Source of the DNA: a bacterium
GTDB taxonomy: Bacteria > Cyanobacteriota > Vampirovibrionia > Obscuribacterales > Obscuribacteraceae
NCBI GenBank assembly: GCA_018062085.1
Contig: JAGOSY010000005.1
Location: 124,001-188,000 of the forward strand
Direction of reading: 5' to 3'
DNA: 64,000 bases
Within the stretch, counting starts at the first letter, position 1; every line of letters starts with the position of its first letter. Position numbers and translations under genes: made by a program. Below, one piece after another: positions 39,750 to 48,130 of this stretch. Below the pieces are notes generated by a model, which ran no database searches, was not told the origin of the DNA, and saw nothing but the letters and a program-made list of their open reading frames with translations.

Positions 39750-40289
39750 ATGATCAAAAAAATAGCACTTGGTGTCGTTGCTGTTTTGGCTGTGGCGGTA
39801 GCTGTAATTTTAGGTATAGCTGCTGGTAAGCCAGACTCGATTACCGTAGAGCGCTCAGCCTTGATCAAAGCTACACCAGAGAAATTGTTCGCCAAGGTGA
39901 ATAACTTGCACAGCTGGAGTGAATGGTCGCCTTATGAAGAGATGGATCCCAAAATGACGCGCACCTTTAGTGGTGCCGAGTCCGGCAAAGGGGCTGTTTA
40001 TACTTGGGACGGTAATAATGATGTGGGTTCTGGCAGTATGGAGATTACTGAAGTAACAGAACCATCCAACATAAAAATTGATTTGCATTTTCTCAAACCG
40101 TTTAAGGGCGACAATAAAGTCAATTTCTCCTTTCTACCTGAGGGTGACATGACCAAAGTTACTTGGGCTATGACTGGTGAGAGTCCGTTCATGTGTAAGG
40201 TGATGCAAGTGTTCTGTAGTATGGATGACATGTGCGGCAAAGACTTCGCCAAAGGCCTAGCCAAGCTAAAGACTGCTACTGAGATTTAA
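39750..40289 (+). CDS. SRPBCC (polyketide cyclase-like) protein with N-terminal anchor
   Basis: 179 residues, with AGGAGG upstream. An N-terminal hydrophobic segment IALGVVAVLAVAVAVILGIAAG acts as membrane anchor or signal; the rest is a START-like domain (VERSALIKATPEKLFAKVNNLHSWSEWSPYEEMDPKMTRTFSG, VTWAMTGESPF). Third gene of the TetR operon. It may act on the same ligand in the envelope as its cytosolic neighbour does in the cytoplasm. Confidence 0.88.
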   Translation: MIKKIALGVVAVLAVAVAVILGIAAGKPDSITVERSALIKATPEKLFAKVNNLHSWSEWSPYEEMDPKMTRTFSGAESGKGAVYTWDGNNDVGSGSMEITEVTEPSNIKIDLHFLKPFKGDNKVNFSFLPEGDMTKVTWAMTGESPFMCKVMQVFCSMDDMCGKDFAKGLAKLKTATEI

Positions 40290-40365
40290 AACGGAACTTT
40301 CACTCTTCGACCCCGTCAGCTGGCAGACCACAGATCAAACCACGGATTGAAGAGGAAAAGTAATC

Positions 40366-40806
40366 ATGTCGAATTTGAAGCAGGCATTTGCCTTAGCGGC
40401 TGCTTTATGTACTGTGCCACTCGGTACTCTCACCTGCATGGCCGGTGAAACGCAGTCTAGCAGTATGGCGCAGACCCAGAGTAGTAGCCCAGCTGCGCCG
40501 ATTGGTACTACAGCTAGTACTACAGCTAGTACTAGTTCTAGTAGCCAGAACTCCACCCAGGCTGGCACCTCCAACTCTAGTCAGGCATCAACTGTTGACC
40601 GTCAGTCGACCTCAGCTAGCAGCAGTCTTGCTCCAGGAAATAACACCACCACAATACAGTCGACAGTTACGCCCAGTGTTCCGGTGACCACCACCACAGC
40701 TTCTAATCGCACGAAAACCGCAGTGCAGAAGACTGCCGTGCGCCCAAGGCCTAAAGTGAAAACCTGGAAGACTCAAACCTGGAACCATAGAGTATTCAGA
40801 CGTTAA
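40366..40806 (+). CDS. Secreted Ser/Thr-rich low-complexity protein
   Basis: 146 residues with a signal peptide (FALAAALCTVPLGTLTCMAG) followed by a stretch in which more than half of the residues are Ser, Thr or Gln (TTASTTASTSSSSQNS), then a basic C-terminus KVKTWKTQTWNHRVFRR. No domain recognised; the composition suggests a disordered or glycosylated wall protein. A separate unit behind the TetR operon. Confidence 0.65.
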   Translation: MSNLKQAFALAAALCTVPLGTLTCMAGETQSSSMAQTQSSSPAAPIGTTASTTASTSSSSQNSTQAGTSNSSQASTVDRQSTSASSSLAPGNNTTTIQSTVTPSVPVTTTTASNRTKTAVQKTAVRPRPKVKTWKTQTWNHRVFRR

Positions 40807-40862
40807 ATAGGGGTCTAAAGTCGTCGGGCGGGGTAAACTAAGATCATAAATTGGAAAAATTG

Positions 40863-41774
40863 ATGATTTTGGATTGCCCTAGACAATTTAAGCTAAACTG
40901 CAAGGTCGGGGCCTTAGTCCCGTCATTGTTTCTGGCGATTGTTCTGGCTATCGGTCTGGCTATCGGTCTGGCTATTAGCCTGGCGCAAGTTCCAGCCTTT
41001 AGTCTTGAAGATGGCACAAAGAAGAAGCTCATTGCTGAGTATAACCATGGCGATTTTAAGCTGGCCGAGGTCACTGGCCGCTTGGCGTTGACTCAACAGC
41101 CGGGCGATATGGAAATTCGCTACTACCTAGCCAATACTTTGTCTAAGTTGGGCAAAGCTGACGAAGCCATTTTTGAATATAGGCAGTGCTTGAACAGCAG
41201 CGCTTCAGTACAGCTGAAAGAGTTTTCTAAGCAAGGGCTAGAGAAACTGTTGCAGCAGAAAGAGGCGGCGTTAGCGGCTGCTATAAAATCGCCTGCGCAC
41301 CAGAAAGAAACTGAATTGAATGCTTACCAGAGGCGTCTCAGTGAAGAGCAAAATCAGGCTGAAACTAGACTGAGAGATGAATTAACCCAGGCAAAGAGAT
41401 TAGCTAGCGAGCGTTACTCTTTGCGCTCTCGTCACAGTCCAAGAGACTATTCACCGTCGTCTTATCAGCAAAACATCAGCGATGCTAACTTTTACCAGAG
41501 AGAGCTGAGAGCACTTGACGAAGATTATTTTCGTAAGGTCGCCGACTTGCGCAACCATGCCGCAAACGCTTTGAGTCAGACTAACTGTGGCAAAGGCACA
41601 ATTCGTGTGATGCCGTCGTTAAGCTCTAGCAAGGTGAAGAACTATATAAATTACTCGGACGAAGTTGAACCTGTCGTCAAGCCGCTACCAGAGTCAATGA
41701 GTGCTACTGCCCTTTCGCTTGGTTCTAGCACGACAACAAGAAAACGCAACGTGCCTTCAGGTAAGACTAAATGA
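40863..41774 (+). CDS. Exported TPR-like protein
   Basis: 303 residues from ATG 40863. The signal sequence core VLAIGLAIGLAISLAQ is encoded by 12-bp repeats. One TPR-like pair follows (DFKLAEVTGRLALTQQPGDMEIRYYLANTLSKLGKADEAIFEYRQCL), then a charged coiled-coil region (EEQNQAETRLRDELTQAKRLASERY). The stop overlaps the VWA gene as ATGA, so the two proteins are probably made together. Function unknown. Confidence 0.7.
   Translation: MILDCPRQFKLNCKVGALVPSLFLAIVLAIGLAIGLAISLAQVPAFSLEDGTKKKLIAEYNHGDFKLAEVTGRLALTQQPGDMEIRYYLANTLSKLGKADEAIFEYRQCLNSSASVQLKEFSKQGLEKLLQQKEAALAAAIKSPAHQKETELNAYQRRLSEEQNQAETRLRDELTQAKRLASERYSLRSRHSPRDYSPSSYQQNISDANFYQRELRALDEDYFRKVADLRNHAANALSQTNCGKGTIRVMPSLSSSKVKNYINYSDEVEPVVKPLPESMSATALSLGSSTTTRKRNVPSGKTK
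40941..40976. repeat. 12-bp tandem repeat encoding a signal-peptide core
   Basis: Three consecutive 12-bp units, GTTCTGGCTATC, GGTCTGGCTATC and GGTCTGGCTATT, with a decayed fourth, encode LAIG repeats in the hydrophobic core of the exported TPR-like protein. Loss or gain of a unit would change the length of the signal peptide by four residues. Confidence 0.75.
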
Positions 41775-42958
41775 AGTCATCGTCAAGGCTTGCGAAGGAG
41801 CTGCTTTGCATAGTTGTTTTGCTTTTTGCCGCAGCTCCGCAATCTAAGGCTGCACCTCAAGCGAAATCGCCCAGCAGTAGCTCTATTACTCTATCGGGTG
41901 AAGTCAATATTCTGGCTGGTGCCTGTGCCGCATCAGGACTTACAATCAAAGACAATAAGTTGCCTACCGTAGTTGAGAAGGTAAGAATGGGTTCGGCTGC
42001 TGCCTATGCTGGTTTGACTGCAGGAGATCGCATTCTCAATGGTCAGATTGGTCAGAACAAGATGTTTCTTGCTATTGAGCGCGCTGGCAAAAAATATACT
42101 GTGGCCCTGCAATACACTCCCGATAACTTGGCCGCTGATGCCGCTCGCGAAGCAGCGCGAAATAATCCAAAGTTAAGGCTTGCAGCTGGTGTTACTTCAC
42201 CTGAGCAAGAGAGAAAGTTAGAAGCCGCGCGTGTTCTTGCTGCTGCCGCTACTGAGTCTGTAGATTGGCGCACGTTGAGAGATTATGAGATCGTGGTTAT
42301 GGTTGATTCGTCAGGTTCTATGGACGATATGTTAACGTCGCCACCGATGACAAAATGGCAATGGTGCAGTAAGGAAATTTACAACTTGGCCAAGGAAGCC
42401 GAGAAGCTTAGCAGTGGTGGCCTTACTCTTTGTACTTTTGAGACTGACCACGAAATGTTTGCTAATTGCACGGCTGCCACTGTCAGACAGATTTTGCAGA
42501 GCCGCCACCCTGGTGGTGGTACAGACTTAGCCACACCACTGACAGAAGTGATTGATAGACATTTTAAGAAGGCTCAACGTAAGCCGCTATTGGTTGTCGT
42601 TATCACAGACGCTCTGGTATCAAACGATGAGATTGAAAATGTGTTGATTGCGGCTTCTAAGCGCCTTCGTTCGTCGAAAGAGGCTCAGTTTCTCTTTTTG
42701 CAGCTAGGTGATGACGCTTCCGGACAAGAGCTGGCTCAGATATTAGATGATGAGCTAACCACTCTCGGTGCTCCATTCGATATCGTTAGTAGTATCACGT
42801 CTGATCCTCTAGTTTCTTTTGGCTTGCGTCGTGGCATGATTGCTGCTTTGACCAAAGCACCTGAAACTAGGCATACAAAGAAGGCCGCAACTCCCAGCGA
42901 AGAGCTCGCTCGCGTGCGCGAAGAACTCAGGCGTCTGAGAGCGCAGAAAGTTAAGTAG
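41771..42958 (+). CDS. Exported von Willebrand factor A protein with PDZ-like segment
   Basis: 395 residues. After a signal peptide (LLCIVVLLFAAAPQSKAA) a PDZ-like segment occurs at about 45-110 (VVEKVRMGSAAAYAGLTAGDRILNGQIG). The VWA domain starts at about 172, with MIDAS residues DSSGS at 179-183, Thr in PGGGTDLATPL and Asp in VVVITDAL. The C-terminus is charged and helical. VWA proteins bind partners through a divalent metal. It is coupled to the TPR-like gene. Confidence 0.82.
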   Translation: MKSSSRLAKELLCIVVLLFAAAPQSKAAPQAKSPSSSSITLSGEVNILAGACAASGLTIKDNKLPTVVEKVRMGSAAAYAGLTAGDRILNGQIGQNKMFLAIERAGKKYTVALQYTPDNLAADAAREAARNNPKLRLAAGVTSPEQERKLEAARVLAAAATESVDWRTLRDYEIVVMVDSSGSMDDMLTSPPMTKWQWCSKEIYNLAKEAEKLSSGGLTLCTFETDHEMFANCTAATVRQILQSRHPGGGTDLATPLTEVIDRHFKKAQRKPLLVVVITDALVSNDEIENVLIAASKRLRSSKEAQFLFLQLGDDASGQELAQILDDELTTLGAPFDIVSSITSDPLVSFGLRRGMIAALTKAPETRHTKKAATPSEELARVREELRRLRAQKVK

Positions 42959-43004
42959 AAGCAGAAACAGAAAGAGGCATCCCGATCAGGCTTTTGCTTA
43001 CCAG

Positions 43005-43586
43005 CTAGTTTTTCTGCTTGGGCAAAGATACAGTTAGCACACCATTCTTAAGAGTGGCCTTCACTTTGTCGCCATCGACTTTGCATGGTAGTTGTACAGT
43101 GCGCACAAATGACTGACTAACTGTGGAGAACGACTTGTTATTGCTCATCTCTTCTTTCTTCTCACCTTTTATAGTGACCACGTCAGTACCTACTTCTACG
43201 TTTACATCTTTCTCTGACAGTCCGGGCAGTTGCGCCACAATTTGAATTTCCTGAGCACCATCGACGGTCTTAACTGCTGGTACGTCCATCGGAAAACTAA
43301 CGAAATTCGGTAAAGCCAGAGGGGCAATATCTAAGTTGACAGGTGTGAAAAATGGGTCTAGAAATACACTCCAGAGATTGGGTGCAATCAGATGGTTAGT
43401 AGAAATAGAAGCGCTCTTCATTTTGTGAACTGGAACATTTGACCCGGTTGCAGCTTTTGTAGCAGCTTCATTTGCTCTAGCCGAGTTTTGAGTGTCAAAT
43501 AGATCTTTACTGGCGTAGCCGCCGATAAAGCCAGTCAAGAGCGCTAAAGCAATGAAGCTAACTGCTTTAACTTTCATTTTATCCAT
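43005..43586 (-). CDS. Hsp20-type small heat-shock protein with N-terminal export signal or anchor
   Basis: 193 residues; GGGAGGG precedes the ATG. The N-terminus KMKVKAVSFIALALLTGFIGGYASKDLF is a hydrophobic signal or anchor, unlike cytosolic Hsp20. The alpha-crystallin domain covers about 95-190 (QIVAQLPGLSEKDVNVEVGTDVVTIKGEKKEE, VRTVQLPCKVDGDKVKATLKNGVLTVSLPK). Last of four Hsp20 genes in a row. It would place holdase activity outside the cytoplasm or at the membrane. Confidence 0.85.
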   Translation of the reverse strand: MDKMKVKAVSFIALALLTGFIGGYASKDLFDTQNSARANEAATKAATGSNVPVHKMKSASISTNHLIAPNLWSVFLDPFFTPVNLDIAPLALPNFVSFPMDVPAVKTVDGAQEIQIVAQLPGLSEKDVNVEVGTDVVTIKGEKKEEMSNNKSFSTVSQSFVRTVQLPCKVDGDKVKATLKNGVLTVSLPKQKN

Positions 43587-43608
43587 AGCATTCCCTCCCT
43601 TTCTTGTG

Positions 43609-43634
43609 GAGGGCCTCGGCTTAGCGAGGCCCTC
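43609..43634. terminator. Hairpin between Hsp20 genes
   Basis: GAGGGCCTCG (43609-43618) and CGAGGCCCTC (43625-43634) are perfect complements around a 6-base loop. No T-tract follows in either direction. It lies between the third and fourth Hsp20 genes and may attenuate or stabilise the polycistronic RNA. Confidence 0.6.
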
Positions 43635-43688
43635 GTTGACTCACTGAGCGGTTCTTACTTACTTGATTACTTAGATCTTCGTCGCTCG

Positions 43689-44246
43689 CTATTCCTTTTT
43701 GATAGGAATAGACTTGGCACTTGCTTGCGCTTTGGCTGTTTTTGCGAACGAGACAGTTAGCACGCCGTTTTTGAAAGAAGCATTGCAGCTATCTTGGTCT
43801 ACCTCGCAGGGCAGTGAAATTGAACGAGTGAAGGTGCCGTAGCTGCGCTCCATGCGATACCAACCTTGAACGTTTTGCTCACACTCCTTTTTCTTTTCGC
43901 CACTGATTGTGAGCATATCTCTCGAAAGCGAAACGTCGATTTCGTTTTCGCTCAAACCAGGCAATTCTGCCGATATGCGAAGCTCTTTGTCGGTCTCGCG
44001 AACATCGATGCGTGGAGTGAGTGAGCTGTGATCTGCGCTTGAGAATGGGGAAAGTGCAAAGGAACGCCCGAGCATCGGCATTTCAGTGGCACGAAAGAAA
44101 TCATCGAATAGTCGGTTCATTTCGCTCTGCAGCGAATAGACCGGATGTTCTTCCTTGTTGTCGTTAAAATCAGTTGAGTCGTCTCTGTGGACTGTCAGGC
44201 CATTTTTCTTGTTGAGCCATTTTGAAGGTAATAATTTGAAGTCCAT
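43689..44246 (-). CDS. Hsp20-type small heat-shock protein
   Basis: 185 residues, AGGAGG six bases before the ATG. N-terminal arm about 70 residues (VYSLQSEMNRLFDDFFRATEMP), alpha-crystallin domain SLTPRIDVRETDKELRISAELPGLSENEIDVSLSRDMLTISGEKKKE ... RSISLPCEVDQDSCNASFKNGVLTVSFAKT, short Lys-rich tail ending IPIKKE. It is a typical cytosolic class member that keeps unfolded proteins soluble as an oligomer. Confidence 0.93.
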   Translation of the reverse strand: MDFKLLPSKWLNKKNGLTVHRDDSTDFNDNKEEHPVYSLQSEMNRLFDDFFRATEMPMLGRSFALSPFSSADHSSLTPRIDVRETDKELRISAELPGLSENEIDVSLSRDMLTISGEKKKECEQNVQGWYRMERSYGTFTRSISLPCEVDQDSCNASFKNGVLTVSFAKTAKAQASAKSIPIKKE

Positions 44247-44275
44247 AGTTATTCCTCCTGTTGTAAATGGGGACT

Positions 44276-44680
44276 TTATTCTGACTTTACTGTGATCTTT
44301 CTAGCCATCGATTTTGTTGACTTCGGCAGAATGAGCTTTAGAACGCCATTTTTGACGGTTGCTTCAATACTATCCCTGTCAACTTCTTCAGACAGCATAA
44401 AGACGCGACGATAGTTTCCTTCTGGGCATTCACAGTGAACGAGTTTGAGTTCGCTCTCGGCATGTTGGGCTGTAAAACCATTGATGGTCAGCACATTTTT
44501 TTCGAGAGTAATATCAATAGAGTGCTCATCTACCCCAGGCATATCGGCCAGGATAAAGAGACAATCTTTAGTTTCGTAGACATCTGACAATGGCACAAAG
44601 ACACGCCGGTTGCGGATTGGCTCTCCTGTTTGCGGAGTGGAAACTTCTTCTTTCTTGCGTTCAGCCATAGCACTAGTCAT
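44276..44680 (-). CDS. Hsp20-type small heat-shock protein, short
   Basis: 134 residues; AAAGGAGG lies eight bases before the ATG. The N-terminal arm is short (about 25 residues), then RRVFVPLSDVYETKDCLFILADMPGVDEHSIDITLEKNVLTINGF and a core ending GVLKLILPKSTK. The I-x-I type C-terminal motif is replaced by ARKITVKSE. Lies 29 bp from the next Hsp20 gene, same operon. Confidence 0.9.
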   Translation of the reverse strand: MTSAMAERKKEEVSTPQTGEPIRNRRVFVPLSDVYETKDCLFILADMPGVDEHSIDITLEKNVLTINGFTAQHAESELKLVHCECPEGNYRRVFMLSEEVDRDSIEATVKNGVLKLILPKSTKSMARKITVKSE

Positions 44681-44712
44681 GATTAAAAACCTCCTTTGAG
44701 AAATGCAGTGAC

Positions 44713-45147
44713 TTACGATGCGTGAACGGTAATTTTTTTCGGCAGATCTACGGCGGCTCGGGTAAACTCAATTCTAAGCATGCCGTTGCTGAAGGACGCA
44801 TTGACTTTGTCGGCATCAACTAAATAGGGTAGCTCAATTGAGCGTGTGAACTGCCCATAGCCTCGTTCGCGCCTATGATAAGTCTGGCCTTCTTCAGGCT
44901 CAGCTAATTCACGTTTCGTTTTCAGCGTTACTGTCTGGTTGCAGACCTGAAGATCGATGTCTTCAGGAGCAATGCCAGGTACTTCGGCAACTATGACAAT
45001 GCTTTTTTCTGAAGCCCAGACATTGATAGGGGGAAATTCACTCCTTCGCCCCTCTTGTATGTTGTTGACGAGCCTGCTCAGTCGATCTTGCAGAATATGC
45101 ATTTGTGTTGCTGAATCAAACGGTGATGCAAGTTCCTGGAAGAACAT
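44713..45147 (-). CDS. Hsp20-type small heat-shock protein, first gene of the cluster
   Basis: The ATG at 45147 has GGAGG eight bases upstream; an in-frame ATG at 45165 is earlier but lies before that site. 144 residues: FFQELASPFDSATQMHILQDRLSRLVN arm, INVWASEKSIVIVAEVPGIAPEDIDLQVCNQTVTLKTKRE, RGYGQFTRSIELPYLVDADKVNASFSNGMLRIEF. First gene of a four-gene hsp20 operon. The 192-bp region upstream (45148-45339) shows no CIRCE-like repeat and no clear promoter. Confidence 0.93.
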   Translation of the reverse strand: MFFQELASPFDSATQMHILQDRLSRLVNNIQEGRRSEFPPINVWASEKSIVIVAEVPGIAPEDIDLQVCNQTVTLKTKRELAEPEEGQTYHRRERGYGQFTRSIELPYLVDADKVNASFSNGMLRIEFTRAAVDLPKKITVHAS

Positions 45148-45339
45148 AGCGTAACCCTCCCTCATTACTTACAAATATTCGAATTGTCAGATCAGTTTTA
45201 AAATTACCCGCTTGGTTGCGGAGAGCTAATTGTCATAGCCTTATTAACAGTGGGTTTCCATCTGCAAATAGTGGACATTCGTTCTGTAATAAATTTAAAA
45301 CCAAAAGAAATACTGACCCTGAATTTCTAAATAGTTTTT

Positions 45340-46302
45340 TTATAGATTTGTTTTCATGGCAATGCCAAAGTGCTGAAGTTTCTCTCGAATGCGCGGTAGA
45401 GCTTTGATGGCTGCTTCTTCACCCTTGGATACCGCTTCATCAACAAAACGTCTATCTTTAGATAGAATCGGAATGTTTACGAGCTCTGGGCGAATTACTA
45501 TGTCGGCACCATGCACTTTGTCTTCATCTAGTTGCTCCAGGGTGGCGTTCATGACCCGATCAAAGACAGTTCTATAAGAGGTAAATTTTTCAGCAGGTAC
45601 AGGCTTCATGTCATTATCTATTTCAACAGAAATAACAAGACGTGCACCACTGCGTCTCGCTTCATCGGTCGGTAAGTTGTTGCGAATTCCGCCGTCAACA
45701 TAAAGCTTGTCGTCTATGGGCACGGGTTGCATCAGCAGAGGAATTGTGGCACTGGCTCTGAGCACGTTGTCTAGTCGGCCTTCGCTAAGAACGTGTGCCT
45801 GCCCGTCGATTAGGTTCACTGCGATACTAGAAAAAGGTTTTTTAAGATCTTGAACTTTAATATCAGGGTTGATAAGCAGTTTGTCGATTATTGTCTTTAA
45901 CTTTTCACCGCTTACTAGGCCTGCATAGGGTTTTTTCTTGCCCAGATAAATGACATTGCGAACTGGAGCCAGTAGCATTCGGCACCAGAGGAAATGAGGC
46001 AAATATGCACTGACTAGTGAGCCGTCGGAAAGTACAGATTGAACTTTGTCTAGCGGCACTTCTGCGCAGTGAAGTCCACCAACAACAGCACCCATGCTAT
46101 TACCGACAACATAATCGATTGGAATGCCTTCGCGCTCTAGAACTCGTAAGACTCCGATATGAGCTGCACCACGAACCCCACCGCCGCCCAATGCCAGGGC
46201 TACTGTCGGATGTTGCGCGCTGCTATCGCTTGCCAGAGCGGGCAAGAAAGCTAGATTTGCAGCGAAAATAGCGATAACAAGAGAATTAAACGACTTTTTC
46301 AT
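45340..46302 (-). CDS. Exported patatin-like phospholipase
   Basis: 320 residues. Signal peptide FNSLVIAIFAANLAFLPALAS, oxyanion loop GGGGVRG at 39-45, nucleophile Ser69 in GNSMG (67-71) and catalytic Asp203 in VDGG. These are the full Ser-Asp dyad of patatin lipases, of the RssA/bacterial type. With the signal peptide it should act on envelope lipids. It is transcribed alone. Confidence 0.92.
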   Translation of the reverse strand: MKKSFNSLVIAIFAANLAFLPALASDSSAQHPTVALALGGGGVRGAAHIGVLRVLEREGIPIDYVVGNSMGAVVGGLHCAEVPLDKVQSVLSDGSLVSAYLPHFLWCRMLLAPVRNVIYLGKKKPYAGLVSGEKLKTIIDKLLINPDIKVQDLKKPFSSIAVNLIDGQAHVLSEGRLDNVLRASATIPLLMQPVPIDDKLYVDGGIRNNLPTDEARRSGARLVISVEIDNDMKPVPAEKFTSYRTVFDRVMNATLEQLDEDKVHGADIVIRPELVNIPILSKDRRFVDEAVSKGEEAAIKALPRIREKLQHFGIAMKTNL

Positions 46303-46480
46303 CTTCTTTGACCTATTGACTCAGAAGAGTGAAAGCATCTGATAGCAATACTCTACACAAAATTTCAAATATTGCCTTGCAAGATGAAGCATTAATTCCA
46401 CTTGTCATATTTTGAGTTTGGCCCTGGATTCCCCCGCATGGCTGGTTTTAGCTAAATTGACTGACGGAGGTAAAACTCAT

Positions 46481-46639
46481 GTGAATTATGGTGCTGTATT
46501 TAAAAGATATATACAGGCTGGTGGTCCAAACTGTTCGCCACTGTTGCTCGAAGCTGTAGCTAAGAGTAAAGTTAAATCACCGAAAGTGATCAATCGGGGC
46601 TTAGCTATGCCTTGCGAATACTTTGGAGTTAGAGCTTAA
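46481..46639 (+). CDS. Small protein of unknown function, 52 aa
   Basis: GTG 46481 is preceded by GGAGG (46466-46470) at a 10-base spacing and opens 52 codons ending TAA at 46637-46639; the frame is open upstream to TTG 46412 but without a ribosome binding site. The peptide MNYGAVFKRYIQAGGPNCSP ... NRGLAMPCEYFGVRA has two Cys and no signal. A terminator-like hairpin follows at 46651-46686, which supports a short transcript. Confidence 0.45.
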   Translation: MNYGAVFKRYIQAGGPNCSPLLLEAVAKSKVKSPKVINRGLAMPCEYFGVRA

Positions 46640-46650
46640 GTTTTTGGGTT

Positions 46651-46686
46651 GAGAGAGAAGCAACTTCTAGTGGCTGCTTTTCTCTT
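46651..46686 (+). terminator. Hairpin after the 52-aa gene
   Basis: AGAGAGAAGCA (46652-46662) pairs with TGCTTTTCTCT (46675-46685), 11 bp with one G-T pair, loop of 12. The T-rich descending arm makes it a plausible terminator, although the T-tract is part of the stem. Confidence 0.5.
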
Positions 46687-46690
46687 CTGT

Positions 46691-46726
46691 GAGGTAAAAT
46701 AGTTGTTGCATAGACTATTTTACCTC
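46691..46726. promoter_or_regulatory. Long inverted repeat upstream of the orphan XRE gene
   Basis: GAGGTAAAATAGT (46691-46703) and ACTATTTTACCTC (46714-46726) are perfect 13-bp complements with a 10-base centre. It ends 28 bases before the XRE start codon and is a strong candidate operator for that protein. Confidence 0.65.
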
Positions 46727-46754
46727 AATTAGTTGCTGGAGTTACTATTCTTCA

Positions 46755-47045
46755 ATGAGAGATTTATACCGAACTCTCCATCAGGCTCGACGAACGAAGG
46801 GTTTCACTCAATGTCAGTTGGCTGAACTCTTGCAGTTGGGTCAAAGCTATTTGTCGCAAGTAGAGCGCGGTAAGCATGATATTAAAACAAGCACCCTAAT
46901 TGATTTGGCCAGAGTACTTGATTTAGAAATTATGCTTGTTCCACGCCAAGCAGTGCCTGCGGTTTCTTACATGATTAGCTCGGATTGTTTGCTGCTCGCA
47001 GAAGAGCTACCACGCGCCTATGGCCCACTGCCAGATGAGGTTTGA
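46755..47045 (+). CDS. XRE-family HTH regulator, HipB-like, without toxin partner
   Basis: 96 residues. HTH_3 domain: LHQARRTKGFTQCQLAELLQLGQSYLSQVERGKHDIKTSTLIDLARVLDLEIMLVPRQ, the layout of HipB antitoxins including the strand after helix 5. No hipA follows; the next 86 bases hold only a 17-codon frame (47059-47112, MSGNLVSLKEKLSPIFF) with a good ribosome binding site. It may be an orphaned antitoxin or an independent regulator. Confidence 0.8.
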   Translation: MRDLYRTLHQARRTKGFTQCQLAELLQLGQSYLSQVERGKHDIKTSTLIDLARVLDLEIMLVPRQAVPAVSYMISSDCLLLAEELPRAYGPLPDEV

Positions 47046-47131
47046 AGGTGGTGTTGCTATGTCTGGAAACCTAGTTTCGTTAAAAGAGAAGCTCTCGCCA
47101 ATTTTTTTCTAATTTACTTACAGAGGGGAGA

Positions 47132-48100
47132 TTGAGAATATATTCGGCAGTCAATGCTTGGGTTCGCAAGACTCAGGAGTTTCCTCTGAGTCGGCACCAA
47201 GGAATGAAGTACCGTAGACGCTACAGCTTCGCGATAGCTCTCTTCCCTTTGCTGCTGGCTGGCCTTGCCTTGCCTGTGCCGCCTGCTGTTGCAGGCCACA
47301 ATGTTGTGGCTGGTTATGTTACTCCCGTTGCTTTCAAGAAGATTCAGACTTCGCAGCGAATACTTGGTCAGTTCTTGCAATTCTTGGCCGCTCGGAAGGA
47401 CACCGCTGTTTTGTCTGAGCAGCAAGCAGCACTTGAAACAGCCCGGTTTATAAACGGCATCAATGATCCGAAAGTCTTGGTCGATCTTGCCTTGGCTGCA
47501 CAAATGAAAATTAGCATCTATTCCTTCATGCCCAAAGCTGATCTAACCTTGTGGAAAGGTCTGTACCGAAATTGCTGTCAGAATAAGAGCGTGAAAGCTG
47601 ATAGCCGTTGCCAGACTCTTCTGTTGCATTTTAATTGCCCAATGCAGCGTTCAGCTAAGTCTCGTTCTAATAGCCGCAGCGAGATTCTTTCTCGACAATT
47701 TCAGGCGCTTAAGGTTATGGATTCGTATCTTGTTCAAGCTGTTTCCTTAGAACGTCGACATGCTCAAAATAGAGACATATGGTATTTAGTTGTGGTTCCA
47801 GAGCTGACAACACTGAGTGATAGTGATGTCCTCACTGATCTAGCTACCGGTGCATATTGCAAGTGGAATACATACGGAATCTTCGACGGCAAGAATGAGC
47901 TCTATAATTTCTTTGTGACGTGTATGAACCAAGTTCCAGAACATCCCCGAGACCAGGCAATTGACGTAATTAACTTTTTGCGGTGCCTCTCTAGCGGCGG
48001 CGCTGCCACATCGGAATTTCTTGACGGGTTTGAAGCTAGAGTACTGGGTTTAAAAATGAGCGAGTACATGATGCGACGCGACACACGAAACAGACAGTAG
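47132..48100 (+). CDS. Secreted protein of unknown function, 322 aa
   Basis: A TTG at 47132 with AGAGGGG upstream gives 322 residues; an ATG at 47204 would start directly at the signal peptide (MKYRRRYSFAIALFPLLLAGLALPVPPAVAG) but its AAGGA lies too close. The mature protein is rich in Arg and Gln, with Cys in RNCCQNKSV, DSRCQT and HFNCPM, and a mostly helical pattern. No known domain. It converges on the 48131 gene with a 30-bp gap. Confidence 0.65.
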   Translation: MRIYSAVNAWVRKTQEFPLSRHQGMKYRRRYSFAIALFPLLLAGLALPVPPAVAGHNVVAGYVTPVAFKKIQTSQRILGQFLQFLAARKDTAVLSEQQAALETARFINGINDPKVLVDLALAAQMKISIYSFMPKADLTLWKGLYRNCCQNKSVKADSRCQTLLLHFNCPMQRSAKSRSNSRSEILSRQFQALKVMDSYLVQAVSLERRHAQNRDIWYLVVVPELTTLSDSDVLTDLATGAYCKWNTYGIFDGKNELYNFFVTCMNQVPEHPRDQAIDVINFLRCLSSGGAATSEFLDGFEARVLGLKMSEYMMRRDTRNRQ

Positions 48101-48130
48101 ATATCTATCTCGTCTCAATATTTAACTCGC

